Source: Salinimicrobium sp050750585
GTDB taxonomy: Bacteria > Bacteroidota > Bacteroidia > Flavobacteriales > Flavobacteriaceae
NCBI RefSeq assembly: GCF_050750585.1
Contig: NZ_JBOJLM010000013.1
Location: forward strand, 41,367-105,366
Length of the DNA stretch: 64,000 bases
Reading direction: 5' to 3'
In this document: positions 1 to 9,842 of the stretch, in pieces
How positions within the stretch are numbered: position 1 is the stretch's first letter
Layout: each line of letters opens with the position of its first letter
Translations under genes and position numbers: made by a program
The notes under the pieces: model-generated
What the model saw: the letters and a program-made list of their open reading frames with translations, nothing else
Database searches by the model: none
What the model was told of the DNA's origin: nothing

Positions 1-1615
1 CCTTTTCAAATTTTACATTTTTGGATAGAGTGCCCAGAACCCGCACCGGGATTTTTCCGTTTTCAGCAAAAGAAAGATTCTTCACGTCAACATTTTTGGT
101 GTTGTATAAAGTGATGGCAGAATCATCCCCTGCGATCACCTTAACGTTGATCAATTCCAGACCATCTACGTCTATAGCTGTGATCCCTTTTTCAGCTTCC
201 AAAATTGAGTTTTCAATCCTGATATTCTTCACGTTCATTTCTGGCAGACCCATAAAAAAGGCTGCCCTGTGAGAATCAACTATCCGAATGTTCTTCATAA
301 ATATATTCTTGAACGACGGAGTTTCTACAGTTACTGGCATAGGAGTTTCATCGCGAACTTCTTCCATTTCCTCCTCACCCTCATCAAGGACTGGAGCCTT
401 TCCGCCGTAAAAAAGATTGAATCTTATAGCATCTGTAGGAATATTGAGCATATCAATATTAGAGATATAGATATTCTCCACTACTCCACCCCTTCCGCGG
501 GTAGATTTAAACCGCAGTCCGACGTCGGTTCCCATAAAGGTACAGTTTGAAATATGGACGTTCTTAACTCCGCCACTCATCTCACTACCTACCACAACTC
601 CGCCGTGGCCATGGTAAACGATATTATTCTTCACCACGACATTCTCTGTTGGCATACCTCTGTCCCTGCCGTCTTTGTTTTTACCCGACTTGAAACAGAT
701 GGCATCATCACCCACATCAAAGGTGTTGTTATAGACCAATACATTTTTACAGGATTCGATATCCAGACCGTCCCCGTTTTGAGAATACCAGGGATTACGA
801 ACATTGATATTTCTAATGATTATGTCCTCGCTCATTAACGGGTGAATATTCCATGCAGGAGAATTTTGGAAAGTAGGCCCGTCGAGAAGAATTCGCTTGC
901 TGTTGACAAGACTCACCATCACCGGTCTAAGATAATCCTTCACCTTTCGATGTGCCTCAATCCCTTCAAGATCTGGTACGTTTTGATCTGTGGAAAGATC
1001 ATATCCTAATTTCGAATTTTCTGAAGGAAACCACATTTTCTCATCGTCTGAAAGCACTCCGCCGGAATTCACCAGGGTTTTCCATTGATTTGCCGACATT
1101 TTGCCCTTTTTGACAGGTCTCCATGCATCCCCGTTCCCGTCAATAGTTCCGGTACCCGTAATGGCAATGTTTTCTACATTGGTAGCATGAATGGGAGAAG
1201 TATTTCGAATTGTATTTAAGCCTTCAAAACTAGTATGTACTAGTGAATAATCGTCAAAATCCCTGCTGAACAGCAATAATGCTCCATCCTCGAGGTGGAG
1301 ATTGATATTACTCTTTAGCTCAATAGAACCGGTAAGCCAAATCCCGCGGGGAACAATTACTTTTCCACCACCTTTAGAATTCACCTCTGAAATTGCCATT
1401 TTAAAGACCTCAGTATTCTTGAAGGTGCCTCCCGATTGTGCCCCGAAGTCGGTAATTGACCTGGAATAATCGGGAAAGGAAGTTTCCTTAACTTCAGGCA
1501 TATCAAATTCCAGCCCTTCATACATCTGCTGAAGGCTTACCTGTGCCTCCACCGGGTTTGTTCCAAACACCAGGAACAACACTGCTGCTAAGGCTTTAAA
1601 AATGTCCTTTTTCAT
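1..1615 (-). CDS. GH28 polygalacturonase (3' end beyond window)
   Basis: Exported glycoside hydrolase family 28 enzyme, expected to hydrolyse alpha-1,4-galacturonosyl bonds of pectin in the periplasm or at the surface. The ATG at 1615 opens a signal peptide ending near VEAQ (residue 25), followed by a right-handed parallel beta-helix. The GH28 signatures are all visible: NGDGLDIES (280-288) and GDDAICFKSG (302-311) supply the catalytic aspartates, GHGG (His337) and RFKS (368-371) the substrate-binding His and Arg/Lys. The reading frame is still open at base 1, so 538 codons are seen and the C-terminus is missing. It starts 13 bases after the GH43 gene and is the most distal gene seen in the pectin operon. 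Exo- versus endo-activity cannot be decided from sequence alone. Confidence 0.93.
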   Translation of the reverse strand, partial: MKKDIFKALAAVLFLVFGTNPVEAQVSLQQMYEGLEFDMPEVKETSFPDYSRSITDFGAQSGGTFKNTEVFKMAISEVNSKGGGKVIVPRGIWLTGSIELKSNINLHLEDGALLLFSRDFDDYSLVHTSFEGLNTIRNTSPIHATNVENIAITGTGTIDGNGDAWRPVKKGKMSANQWKTLVNSGGVLSDDEKMWFPSENSKLGYDLSTDQNVPDLEGIEAHRKVKDYLRPVMVSLVNSKRILLDGPTFQNSPAWNIHPLMSEDIIIRNINVRNPWYSQNGDGLDIESCKNVLVYNNTFDVGDDAICFKSGKNKDGRDRGMPTENVVVKNNIVYHGHGGVVVGSEMSGGVKNVHISNCTFMGTDVGLRFKSTRGRGGVVENIYISNIDMLNIPTDAIRFNLFYGGKAPVLDEGEEEMEEVRDETPMPVTVETPSFKNIFMKNIRIVDSHRAAFFMGLPEMNVKNIRIENSILEAEKGITAIDVDGLELINVKVIAGDDSAITLYNTKNVDVKNLSFAENGKIPVRVLGTLSKNVKFEK

Positions 1616-1628
1616 CACTTTTTTTTAT

Positions 1629-3272
1629 TTATTTTTTGGAAAACCTGAACCAGTCAAAATCGGCATAACCCGAGTCGTTGATCTTCTCTTCCTGAGTGGC
1701 GAAAATTCCCACTTTTGCTCCTATCCATTTTCCGGGCAGGGCCTTAAAACTTCCCTCCACCGGAGTGAATTGTTTACCATCTTCACTGTAACTAAATGTG
1801 CAGGTTTCATCCTTGTTCACCTTCACGCGTAACACTATGGAATTCCCATCGAGCTTCTTTATCACCTGCTCTTGCTCCTCATTGCCTTCTTCAGCATTTT
1901 TATTTACTGCGTACTTTAAATAAATACCGTCATTTTCACTTTCAAGAGCGAGATAAGCGTAAGCCATTCCCATCACTACGAGTCCGGCTTTTTCATTCTC
2001 CAGCTTTTCATTGGGATGGAAAGTCAGTTTGGTAGTAGTGGTAAATTCATCTGCAGGGAATTTCTGAAGTAAAAGGTTGGGTGCATCCCAAAGATTTTTA
2101 CTGTTGTCTGGCAACTGGTGCGCATAAAGCCTTAACTGTCCTTTTGCCGGATTAGCAAAGGCCCAGGTAGCTTGAGGATTTGCCTGCCATTGCCATTGAA
2201 GACCTATATCATTGCCCTCAAATTCATCTGAATCTTTGGGCGTAACTACGGGATAAGTTTTTCCGACATTTGGTTTGCGGAAAGACATTACCGGCTGCCC
2301 GGTACCGTCACCATCCTTATCTTCTCCCATGGTAGGCCACCCGTCCTTCCAGGTCATGGGCTGCATATGAACGATACGACCATAAGCCCCTTTATCCTGA
2401 AAATGGATAAACCAGTCCTCGCCATTCTCAAGTTCGATCCACGCTCCCTGGTGAGGCCCATTGATATCGGTATTTCCCTGAGCCAAAGAAACATGCTCCT
2501 CGTAAGGACCGTAAGGGTTTTTAGACCGCAGAATTAACTGCCATCCTGTAGAAACTCCTCCGGCAGGGGCAAAAATGTAATAATAGCCCGCTTTTTTGTA
2601 AAACTTAGTCCCTTCTACAGTTGGATGATCTTCATGTCCATCAAAAACGATCTTCCCGGCACCGGTAGTTTTTGTGCCTTCCCAGTTCATGGGTTTCACT
2701 ACCAGAATGCTCTTAATTCCTGCCCGGCTTCCGGCAAAAGCATGGGATAAGTAAGCTTTTCCATCTTCATCCCAAAGGGGCGCAGGGTCGATAAGTCCTT
2801 TCCCGGATTCCACCAGTACAGGCTCTTCCCACTCCCCGGCAGGATCCTTTGTTTTCACCATGTAAATCCCAAAATCGGGATCTCCCCAATAGATGTAGTA
2901 TTCACCTTCGTGGTATCGAAATGCCGGTGCCCAAACTCCATTCCCATGCTGGGGGGAGCTGAAATGTTCGTCGGGCACCTGCCTTGGTAAAGCATGATTT
3001 ATAAGCTGCCAGTTCACCAGATCTTTGGAATGCAATATTGGTAAAGCCGGTGCAGAATTAAACGAAGACGAGGTCATGTAGAAATCATCGCCCACTCTCA
3101 CCACATCGGGATCGGAATAATCTGCATGTAAAATGGGATTTATATATGTTCCATCTCCCTGATCTGCCACCCAGACCTCTGACTTAAAATTTTCGCTTTT
3201 TTGAGCATTTGTTGTAATTCCTCCTAAAACTGAAAGAATCAAAAATGCTGCTAAATTTCTAAGTCTTTTCAT
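1629..3272 (-). CDS. GH43 family beta-xylosidase/alpha-L-arabinofuranosidase
   Basis: Exported glycoside hydrolase of family 43 (547 aa), predicted to remove xylose or arabinose from pectin side chains. The signal peptide ends near TTNAQ (residue 24). The five-bladed propeller domain carries the three expected acidic residues: Asp54 in YSDPDVV (base), Asp162 in LIDPAPLWDEDG (pKa modulator) and Glu220 in VEGTKFY (acid). Residues from about 345 to the end form a beta-sandwich like the C-terminal domain of XynB3-type enzymes. It lies 1 base downstream of the DUF4861 gene and 13 upstream of the GH28 gene, so it is co-transcribed with the pectin genes. The neighbours suggest a xylogalacturonan or arabinan side-chain substrate, but that is inference; the sugar specificity within GH43 is not readable here. 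Confidence 0.9.
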   Translation of the reverse strand: MKRLRNLAAFLILSVLGGITTNAQKSENFKSEVWVADQGDGTYINPILHADYSDPDVVRVGDDFYMTSSSFNSAPALPILHSKDLVNWQLINHALPRQVPDEHFSSPQHGNGVWAPAFRYHEGEYYIYWGDPDFGIYMVKTKDPAGEWEEPVLVESGKGLIDPAPLWDEDGKAYLSHAFAGSRAGIKSILVVKPMNWEGTKTTGAGKIVFDGHEDHPTVEGTKFYKKAGYYYIFAPAGGVSTGWQLILRSKNPYGPYEEHVSLAQGNTDINGPHQGAWIELENGEDWFIHFQDKGAYGRIVHMQPMTWKDGWPTMGEDKDGDGTGQPVMSFRKPNVGKTYPVVTPKDSDEFEGNDIGLQWQWQANPQATWAFANPAKGQLRLYAHQLPDNSKNLWDAPNLLLQKFPADEFTTTTKLTFHPNEKLENEKAGLVVMGMAYAYLALESENDGIYLKYAVNKNAEEGNEEQEQVIKKLDGNSIVLRVKVNKDETCTFSYSEDGKQFTPVEGSFKALPGKWIGAKVGIFATQEEKINDSGYADFDWFRFSKK

Positions 3273-3273
3273 G

Positions 3274-4278
3274 TTATTCTAATTTTCCGGAGTCCTGAAG
3301 ACTGTTTAAAAGCTTATCAATTTCAGCCATAAATGCCTCCTTTGTAGAGATACCGTTCGGCTCCTGTTCCCAGGCAGCAAGGAAATAATAGGTTACAGGT
3401 TCTGCAGTTTCATTAAAGATCACCAGGTGATCATGTGGACCTTCTTTTACTTCTTTTACTTCATTAGTTTTATAGAATAAAGCCATTCCCAGTTTGTCCT
3501 GATCATTAATTAAAGTCTGGGTTCCATAAGTGGCGATGTATGCCCACTCTCCGCCTTCACTTTCCTTCTGAAGCAACTCAATATTTTCGGATTTTACGAT
3601 CCCTGTGGTTAAACCTTCAAGAGGTTCTGAAAGATCTAAAGTCGCTTTTGTATATCTCCCTTCAGGAAAAATAGTGAGGCTTGAAGTAAGATCTACAGTG
3701 TCTGCACCTGTTGCCCAATCTGAATATTCAATTTTCACTTCAGAAGAAGCTTCAGAATTTGAGACCTGCGCACGGGTGTTTCCCACATTTCTGAAGTGTG
3801 CTACAGTATCATTCATAAAGCGGCCGTAGCTCCCAATTCCCAGAGATTTCCCGGCTTTTAGGATATCCATCCCCCAGGCAGCTTCTTCGTGGTAAGAATC
3901 GAAACCGTCCTGGCCCACTTGTGGCAGCACCATAGTGTCAGTTTTCTTTCCGAAGATATCTATAGCGTTTCTCCAGTCCAGATATAATCTATACCCCACC
4001 TGTGCATTCTCCCAGCCCGGACCTTCATACCTAATGTAGTAAGAGTGATCTGTATGTTCCGGGGGAAGGGTAAGTTCCTGCACATTTTCGAAAGTGCCGC
4101 CCCTGTATTCTCGACCTTCCCATTGTCCGTCCTTTTTCACCGAGATCTCGGCATAAGTTTGAGGCTGAGAAGTTTTGTTGTCTTCAGGGATTAAACGCTG
4201 CTTCTTGTCATCCTTGTTTTTGCAGGCTGTTGCTGCAATAATGAGTGAAAGGATTAAATATTTTGATAGTGACTTCAT
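3274..4278 (-). CDS. DUF4861 family lipoprotein
   Basis: Lipoprotein of the DUF4861 family, whose members commonly accompany GH105 and other pectin enzymes in Bacteroidota; the biochemical role is not known to me. I chose the ATG at 4278 because it gives a compact lipoprotein signal (lipobox IAATAC, Cys19); an in-frame ATG at 4293 would add five residues and place the start only 2 bases after the GH105 stop. The mature protein is a beta-rich domain with a conserved-looking block RYEGPGWENAQVGYRLYLDW and a DGFDSYHEEAAWGMD segment, rich in aromatic residues as in sugar-binding proteins. It lies between GH105 and GH43 in the same operon, so a role in handling unsaturated or rhamnogalacturonan-derived oligosaccharides is plausible inference. 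Confidence 0.85.
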   Translation of the reverse strand: MKSLSKYLILSLIIAATACKNKDDKKQRLIPEDNKTSQPQTYAEISVKKDGQWEGREYRGGTFENVQELTLPPEHTDHSYYIRYEGPGWENAQVGYRLYLDWRNAIDIFGKKTDTMVLPQVGQDGFDSYHEEAAWGMDILKAGKSLGIGSYGRFMNDTVAHFRNVGNTRAQVSNSEASSEVKIEYSDWATGADTVDLTSSLTIFPEGRYTKATLDLSEPLEGLTTGIVKSENIELLQKESEGGEWAYIATYGTQTLINDQDKLGMALFYKTNEVKEVKEGPHDHLVIFNETAEPVTYYFLAAWEQEPNGISTKEAFMAEIDKLLNSLQDSGKLE

Positions 4279-4295
4279 ATTAGTGTTTCTCATGA

Positions 4296-5519
4296 TTATT
4301 GTTGAAGGTTTTCATATTGAAGTGAGGCAAGAATAAATGGCCCCACTCCTTTTGGATCGTTGTCTCTAATGATTTCATTGATGTAGTATTCATACGAACC
4401 ATCCCGGTAGGGATCACCTCCCAGGCCGGCAACCCCGTTGACATCTGTAAGGCTGATGGTACCGTCTTCATTTTCCTCAATGAACTGCTCCAGGATTCCT
4501 TCATAGGCTTTAACTCCTGCTTCACGGAATTTGGGATCAAGGTACCCTTCGCCCACTCCTTTAAGCAGGAAATAGGCGAACATACTCGATGCTGAAGCTT
4601 CCAGGTAATTTCCTTCCCTTTCCCCCTGATCTACTACCTGATACCAAACCCCGGTTTCATCCTGATAACGAACGATACCTTCGGCCAGTTTTTGAGCGAT
4701 ATCCACAATTTCATCTCTTTTGGGGTGTTCCTGCGGAAGGAAATCGAGGACATCAACTACAGCCATGGCAAACCAGCCTATACTTCTTCCCCAGTAATTT
4801 GAAGAAAGCCCGGTTTCAGGATCTGCCCAGCGTTGTTCTTTACTTTCATCCCAGGCATGGTGGAAAAGTCCAGAATCTTCACTGTAATGGTATTTGTTTA
4901 CCAGTGCAAACTGGTTGGCGACATCATCAAATAATTCCGGCTCATTAAACTCCGCAGCGTAGCGGGCAAGAAATGGAGAACCCATGTAAAGGCCATCCAG
5001 CCACATTTGATAAGGATAGATCTTTTTGTGCCAGAAGCCGCCTTCAGAAGTACGTGGGTGTTCTCTCATCTGCTCCCTCAACATTTCCACAGCTTTGCGA
5101 TATTTCTCGTCACCTGTTTCTTTGTAAAGGCCAATAAGGAACCTGCCTCCCTGTACCCGGTCAATATTATAATCTGACTGCTTGTAGGTTTTGATCTCGC
5201 CCTCCTCATTCACCATAAATTCAGCAAAATTCTTGATATAATTGAGATACTTTTCGTCGCCAGTAACCTTATAAAGCTTTTCCATTGAAGTCATGATAAG
5301 CCCGTGAGTATATTCCCATTTTGGCTTTTCATTAAAATCAAGTGTCCAGCCTTCAGGATTTCTCTTAATTTCTGAATCGGCCATCCAGGTGGAATATTTA
5401 TGTTCCTTTTTTACTGGGGTTGCTTCTGTAGCGGCAGTTTCTTCTTCAGTTCCCTTACAAGAGGTGAATGCAATAAACAGAAGGAGTAAATAAATGCTCG
5501 ATTTAAGGGATTTAATCAT
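4296..5519 (-). CDS. GH105 unsaturated rhamnogalacturonyl/galacturonyl hydrolase
   Basis: Family 105 hydrolase (407 aa) that removes the 4,5-unsaturated galacturonate left at the non-reducing end by pectate or rhamnogalacturonan lyases, by hydrating the double bond. A lipoprotein signal (lipobox AFTSC, Cys near 21) anchors it, probably on the periplasmic face. The (alpha/alpha)6 barrel shows the family motifs: NIDRVQGGR with Asp120, and HKKIYPYQMWLDGLYMG with Asp175 in the position of the catalytic Asp of Bacillus YteR. The length matches the family plus a lipoprotein leader. It lies 13 bases downstream of the PL1-CE8 gene, whose lyase product would be its substrate. Confidence 0.93.
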   Translation of the reverse strand: MIKSLKSSIYLLLLFIAFTSCKGTEEETAATEATPVKKEHKYSTWMADSEIKRNPEGWTLDFNEKPKWEYTHGLIMTSMEKLYKVTGDEKYLNYIKNFAEFMVNEEGEIKTYKQSDYNIDRVQGGRFLIGLYKETGDEKYRKAVEMLREQMREHPRTSEGGFWHKKIYPYQMWLDGLYMGSPFLARYAAEFNEPELFDDVANQFALVNKYHYSEDSGLFHHAWDESKEQRWADPETGLSSNYWGRSIGWFAMAVVDVLDFLPQEHPKRDEIVDIAQKLAEGIVRYQDETGVWYQVVDQGEREGNYLEASASSMFAYFLLKGVGEGYLDPKFREAGVKAYEGILEQFIEENEDGTISLTDVNGVAGLGGDPYRDGSYEYYINEIIRDNDPKGVGPFILASLQYENLQQ

Positions 5520-5532
5520 TTTTCTATGGAAT

Positions 5533-7788
5533 TTAAAAGTTCAAAACTTCTGAAGGGTTCCAGGCGTCTGTCCCTCCAAAAATGTGTTCTACAGTGTATT
5601 TTTTTGATAAATCTGAGGTAAGTAGTACCGCCCACTCCACTCTTTCTGAAGGTGCCCATCCCGGACCTGAATTGTTGTATTCTGCATAAAGAACCGTTTC
5701 TTCGGCATGTGGCTTATTCCAGTTATGCCAACCTTCTTTTTTAATATGCTCACCCATCTTTGTGTTTATAAAAACTGTCTGAGCAAAAGGTCTCCAGGGC
5801 CGTCCCATATAAACAGTTCCTTTTGGTGCATCACCGGTGAGCGTGCAATTCAGGAAAACAAAACCATACTTCGCACCTTCTTCAGTTGAAGCAGCGGTGA
5901 TGTAATGGCCGCCTTCTTTAGAATAAATCTCACAATTCTCAAACACTGCAGTAGACCACCCAAAAATGAAATCTGTAGTACCTTCAATATAGCAGTCGCG
6001 GTAGTATTGCCTACTGTTCCTGCCGTGCGGATAAAGTGTATCCTGGAAACCTAAAAATTTACAGTTGTCAAAAATGGCTTTATCAGCATCCACTCTTACT
6101 GCCACAGCCTGTCCTATAGGTCCGGCACTGTTTTTAAAGGTGATATTGGTAGCGTGAAAACCGTCTCCAAAGACAAAGAAAGAAGTGGAACCTGTGGTAC
6201 CTACTTCCTCTCCAAAAACATTAAGTTTTTGCGCAAAATCATCATAAGTAAGTATGGTGGAAACTTTGTCTTCTCCTATAAAAGTGACGTTGGTTTTTGA
6301 AGCAGGAAGTACTAACTTCTCTTTATAAATCCCTGATCTTATAAAAATTCTTGTCCGTGCTTTTCTAAAATCGGGCACCGCATTGATTGCTTGCTGCACA
6401 GTCTTAAAATCCCCGGAATCATCGGCTGAAACTATAAAATCATAAGTAGCGGAATTAACGGCTGCAGTTTCGGTTTCTTTATCAACAAGTTCATTTAAAT
6501 AAATTTCGAGGTTTGTATAGCCGTTATCGAGATCATGCCCATTGGCATTTTCTTTAGTAGCGTCAATACCCTTGGCTTTTTCCCAGGCATCGGGCATTCC
6601 ATCTTCATCGGAATCTTTGGGTGCTGTTCCACTTCTTAATTTTGGCCAGCCGCCCACCTGTTCCTGTGAGTCAATGATTCCGTTGCCGTAGGTGGCTTTT
6701 CCGCTTCTGGTTTCGTTGATAATCCTGATATCAACCGCATCTCTTTTTAAACTGGCACCTGCCTTTTTCATCACCAGGTCAAAGGCTGTACGTGCGTTTT
6801 GGGTGTCAACATTATTGTTATAATCAAAAGGATCATTGACACGTGCGGCTTCAGGATCATCTCCCTGCACTCCGCCATTCCAGTTGTTCTCTGTCACCAT
6901 TTCTGAACCTTCAACAAAATTTCCATTTACATAGAACTTTCCGTAGGGATCATACGGCTCTAAAATCCTCTCCTCATCTTCGGTAGCCGGACCCGGTTTG
7001 AAATAGTTATTTACAATATTATAACGACCGTTTTCACCGCCGTAAATACTGTTATCTTCCCAGTTGTAGATCACATTATTTCTGAAGTCCACAAATTCCC
7101 CATCAAGATTTTCAGTAGTTTTTGAGCCACTGAAACGAGGATTTCTGCTGTGGTTGCTGGCAATTAAATTATGATGAAAAGAGACATTTTCGCCACCCCA
7201 GATTCCGCCGTAACCGTGATCTCCTTTGGAATGCACAGAACTGTTAAGCGCTTCAGAAATGATACACCACTGCATTGTAAAGTCCTTATTCTGGTAGAAA
7301 GAGGCATTTTCATCTGTGGCCCAGCTTACAGAACAGTGGTCTAAAATGACATTTTTGACACCCCGTCCTTTAAAGGAATCATCGGCAATGCCTTTGATGT
7401 CGCCCATCCTAAAGCGCATGTATCTAATGATGACATTATCATCTTTTACTGCCACAGGATAGCCCTTAATGGTAATGCCATCTCCCGGCGCAGTCTGCCC
7501 GGCAATGGTAAGATTGCCTTTGTTGATATCTAATGGCCTTTCGAGTTCTATAGTGCCTGAAACTGCGAAAACAATAGTACGAGGACCATCCTTTAAAATG
7601 CCTTTTCTAAGACTTCCTTCTCCATCATCATTTAGGTTTGTAACGGTGTAAACAATGCCGCCCCGGCCACCGGTTGCATACCTTCCAAAGCCCTCGGCTG
7701 AAGGAAAAGCCAGTTGCTGTGCCTGTAAGGGCAAGCCTACCAGTATAGCTGCAATTAAAAATTTTATTTTCTCCAGGCACTTGCGCAT
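5533..7788 (-). CDS. PL1 pectate lyase fused to CE8 pectin methylesterase
   Basis: Bifunctional exported pectinase (751 aa). After a signal peptide ending near LQAQQ, residues about 25-370 form a family 1 polysaccharide lyase beta-helix with the Ca2+-site motif WATDEN (156-161) and the RNPR arginine motif (215-218). A short Asp-rich calcium-loop linker (DSDEDGMPD, about residue 395) leads into a CE8 pectin methylesterase at about 450-745 with all five signatures: GIYKE, QAVAVR, QDTLY (Asp583), DFIFG (Asp606) and GRPW (Arg663). The CE8 half would remove methyl esters so that the lyase half can cleave polygalacturonate by beta-elimination. No T9SS sorting domain is seen at the C-terminus, so a periplasmic location is likely. 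A 203-base gap separates it from the PL9 gene upstream. Confidence 0.93.
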   Translation of the reverse strand: MRKCLEKIKFLIAAILVGLPLQAQQLAFPSAEGFGRYATGGRGGIVYTVTNLNDDGEGSLRKGILKDGPRTIVFAVSGTIELERPLDINKGNLTIAGQTAPGDGITIKGYPVAVKDDNVIIRYMRFRMGDIKGIADDSFKGRGVKNVILDHCSVSWATDENASFYQNKDFTMQWCIISEALNSSVHSKGDHGYGGIWGGENVSFHHNLIASNHSRNPRFSGSKTTENLDGEFVDFRNNVIYNWEDNSIYGGENGRYNIVNNYFKPGPATEDEERILEPYDPYGKFYVNGNFVEGSEMVTENNWNGGVQGDDPEAARVNDPFDYNNNVDTQNARTAFDLVMKKAGASLKRDAVDIRIINETRSGKATYGNGIIDSQEQVGGWPKLRSGTAPKDSDEDGMPDAWEKAKGIDATKENANGHDLDNGYTNLEIYLNELVDKETETAAVNSATYDFIVSADDSGDFKTVQQAINAVPDFRKARTRIFIRSGIYKEKLVLPASKTNVTFIGEDKVSTILTYDDFAQKLNVFGEEVGTTGSTSFFVFGDGFHATNITFKNSAGPIGQAVAVRVDADKAIFDNCKFLGFQDTLYPHGRNSRQYYRDCYIEGTTDFIFGWSTAVFENCEIYSKEGGHYITAASTEEGAKYGFVFLNCTLTGDAPKGTVYMGRPWRPFAQTVFINTKMGEHIKKEGWHNWNKPHAEETVLYAEYNNSGPGWAPSERVEWAVLLTSDLSKKYTVEHIFGGTDAWNPSEVLNF

Positions 7789-7885
7789 ATTTTTTATTTT
7801 TTTCTCTTCAAAAGTTTTCTAATAATATTGGATCTTAAAGGCTTTCGTTCCGTCTTCAAGACTCCTTCTACCATAAATTTAATTA

Positions 7886-7926
7886 GGCAAAATCAACCGG
7901 ATTATAAAAACCCGGTTAATAGTGCC
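7886..7926. other. Intercistronic hairpin between PL9 and PL1-CE8 genes
   Basis: Inverted repeat with 15-base arms (12 of 15 pairs) including a perfect AACCGG/CCGGTT core, around an 11-base AT-rich loop. It lies in the 203-base gap 7789-7991, the second-largest gap inside the pectin locus. In the transcribed (minus) direction it is not followed by a T tract, so a true terminator is unlikely; an RNA-processing or stability element that sets relative expression is possible. Nothing else recognisable was seen in this gap. Confidence 0.35.
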
Positions 7927-7991
7927 TAGTAGAGTAGATTTCTAAACTTATTTTTTTAAATAAATATTCTTTTTCTAATCATTGGAATTAT

Positions 7992-9842
7992 TTAGAATTC
8001 AAAAGCTCCAAGATCTGGTGCAGCACCATTGTAAGGTAAGCCTACATCCACTCCTGCGTCAATCAAATCACTGTCTGATTCTAAATGGAAAAAACTAACG
8101 TCGGGGAGGCTACCGTCAGGCTTCCTGGGACCTGTTAATTCAGAATAATCTATACTCACAAAATCATTTACAGAAGATTCAACTCCCTCCATCCAACTGT
8201 TATTGGTCACATCAAGAGTAGTCGCATTGATGCTGCCAACTTCCCCAAGAACATTACTATTCTTAATTGTTAACTTTTCAAGTGGATTTGTACTGCCAAA
8301 ACCATAATTGGTTCCGTTATCATAAGCAGAGCAATTGTAAAGTGTCACCTCTCCTCTATTACTGTTGTGGTCAAAGCCATCATACCTATTTCCTACAGCA
8401 ATAGACCTTATGTAAATCGCATTATGCTTCAAATCTTTGTTATCACTACCGCCCGTTTTAAAGCCGTTTCCATCACCACCGCTTACAGAACCATCCTTGA
8501 GATATCCATTTTGGATTGACCAGCAATCTTCATGAATAGTAGTGACATTATCTGCATTTCTTAAATAACCGTCCCAACCATCATCAAGGTTTTGCCACGC
8601 CCTACATCCCACGAATTTATTACCGGTACCTACATCTAATTTGCTGGCAAATCCGTCAGCATTTTCTAGTGTAGAATCTGCATTGAAGAAAGAGTCACAA
8701 TTAAGTATAGTATTGTTCGCAGCACCACTGTTCAACTGAAGCCCTGTATCTGCACATTCAGAAAAAGTACAGAACTCAACAAGATTGTTGCTTCCTGTTA
8801 TCTGCATTCCATTGTCTCCTGCCTTAGTAACATCAATGCCTTTGATGTGCCAGTAATTTGCCTTCAACTCTATACCTCTATTGGAAGAATTTTCAGCCAT
8901 TGAAGAAAAATCAAATTTTGGCCTGGTGTCATCACCGGGATGAGCCAACAAGGAGATCATATTACCCGCACTACCACTGGTGTTTATTTCTATGGTAGCA
9001 TCGAAGGTATAATCACCTCCACGGATGTATATATTTTCACCGGGAATGGCTACTGAAATTGCATCCAGAATTTCCTGTGATGTAGAAACCACTTTACCGT
9101 CTATTGAGGAAGTATTATCTCCAGTTCGGAATGAGTAGGTGTTACTTAAAGCAATATTCTTTCCATCGCTGGTTTCAATACGCCAGTAGTAGACAGTATT
9201 GGGTTCTACTTCAACATCTATGGTAGAAACTGTAAGCCCTTTCCATTCTTCAGATGGTTCCTGGCTGCCATCAACCTCATCAGCAAATAATGTATAGGTA
9301 AGAGGATCTCCATCAATATCTGCGGAAGCAGCTTCCCAGGTTAAAGTAACCTTACCATCAACAGGAGATACCGTTACCCCGGAAGCAGGTGAAACTAATG
9401 TCGCCGGAAAAGGTGCATTATTAGATCCTGCCTCACCCGCAACATAAAATTTATGAGGATCTGAACTGGTAGTCTCTTCTCCCGCATTTTTCGCTACCAC
9501 ACTCCATGAATATGGATAACCTCTTTCGAGTCTAACTACAAGTGAGGTCGAGGTAAGGTTAGGTCGCTGTGTTACTTCCTGCGTTACCAGATTGGTAATT
9601 AAAAGATCATACCTTTCTGCATCAATAGCTTCATTCCATTCAAAAGCTACTTCGACCATATTCGCAATAACGTCTCCTACTTCACATTCTGTATTATTTT
9701 GCGGCATAACCAGTTCGGCCTTTCCGGGAGGTGTAGCAGAAATAATTTCGGCATCATCATCTTCTGAACAGGAAACTGTTATAGTGCCCAGCAGAATAAT
9801 GAAGAACATTTTTATACAGGATATATTTTTTATGTTTTTCAT
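7992..9842 (-). CDS. PL9 pectate lyase lipoprotein
   Basis: Lipoprotein (616 aa; lipobox TVSC, Cys25) with two fibronectin-III/SusE-like beta domains (about 40-235) and a C-terminal ten-coil right-handed beta-helix of polysaccharide lyase family 9. The PL9 active site is clear: Asp396 in ADGFASK and the DDGWD cluster (420-424) match the four Ca2+-binding aspartates of Dickeya Pel9A with the same 24-residue spacing, and Lys462 in NGFKTGG is in place of the catalytic Lys base. It should cleave de-esterified homogalacturonan by beta-elimination at the outer surface. Its ATG overlaps the stop of the upstream CE8 gene (ATGA), which suggests translational coupling. The N-terminal domains probably act as a surface spacer or binding module. 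Confidence 0.9.
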   Translation of the reverse strand: MKNIKNISCIKMFFIILLGTITVSCSEDDDAEIISATPPGKAELVMPQNNTECEVGDVIANMVEVAFEWNEAIDAERYDLLITNLVTQEVTQRPNLTSTSLVVRLERGYPYSWSVVAKNAGEETTSSDPHKFYVAGEAGSNNAPFPATLVSPASGVTVSPVDGKVTLTWEAASADIDGDPLTYTLFADEVDGSQEPSEEWKGLTVSTIDVEVEPNTVYYWRIETSDGKNIALSNTYSFRTGDNTSSIDGKVVSTSQEILDAISVAIPGENIYIRGGDYTFDATIEINTSGSAGNMISLLAHPGDDTRPKFDFSSMAENSSNRGIELKANYWHIKGIDVTKAGDNGMQITGSNNLVEFCTFSECADTGLQLNSGAANNTILNCDSFFNADSTLENADGFASKLDVGTGNKFVGCRAWQNLDDGWDGYLRNADNVTTIHEDCWSIQNGYLKDGSVSGGDGNGFKTGGSDNKDLKHNAIYIRSIAVGNRYDGFDHNSNRGEVTLYNCSAYDNGTNYGFGSTNPLEKLTIKNSNVLGEVGSINATTLDVTNNSWMEGVESSVNDFVSIDYSELTGPRKPDGSLPDVSFFHLESDSDLIDAGVDVGLPYNGAAPDLGAFEF

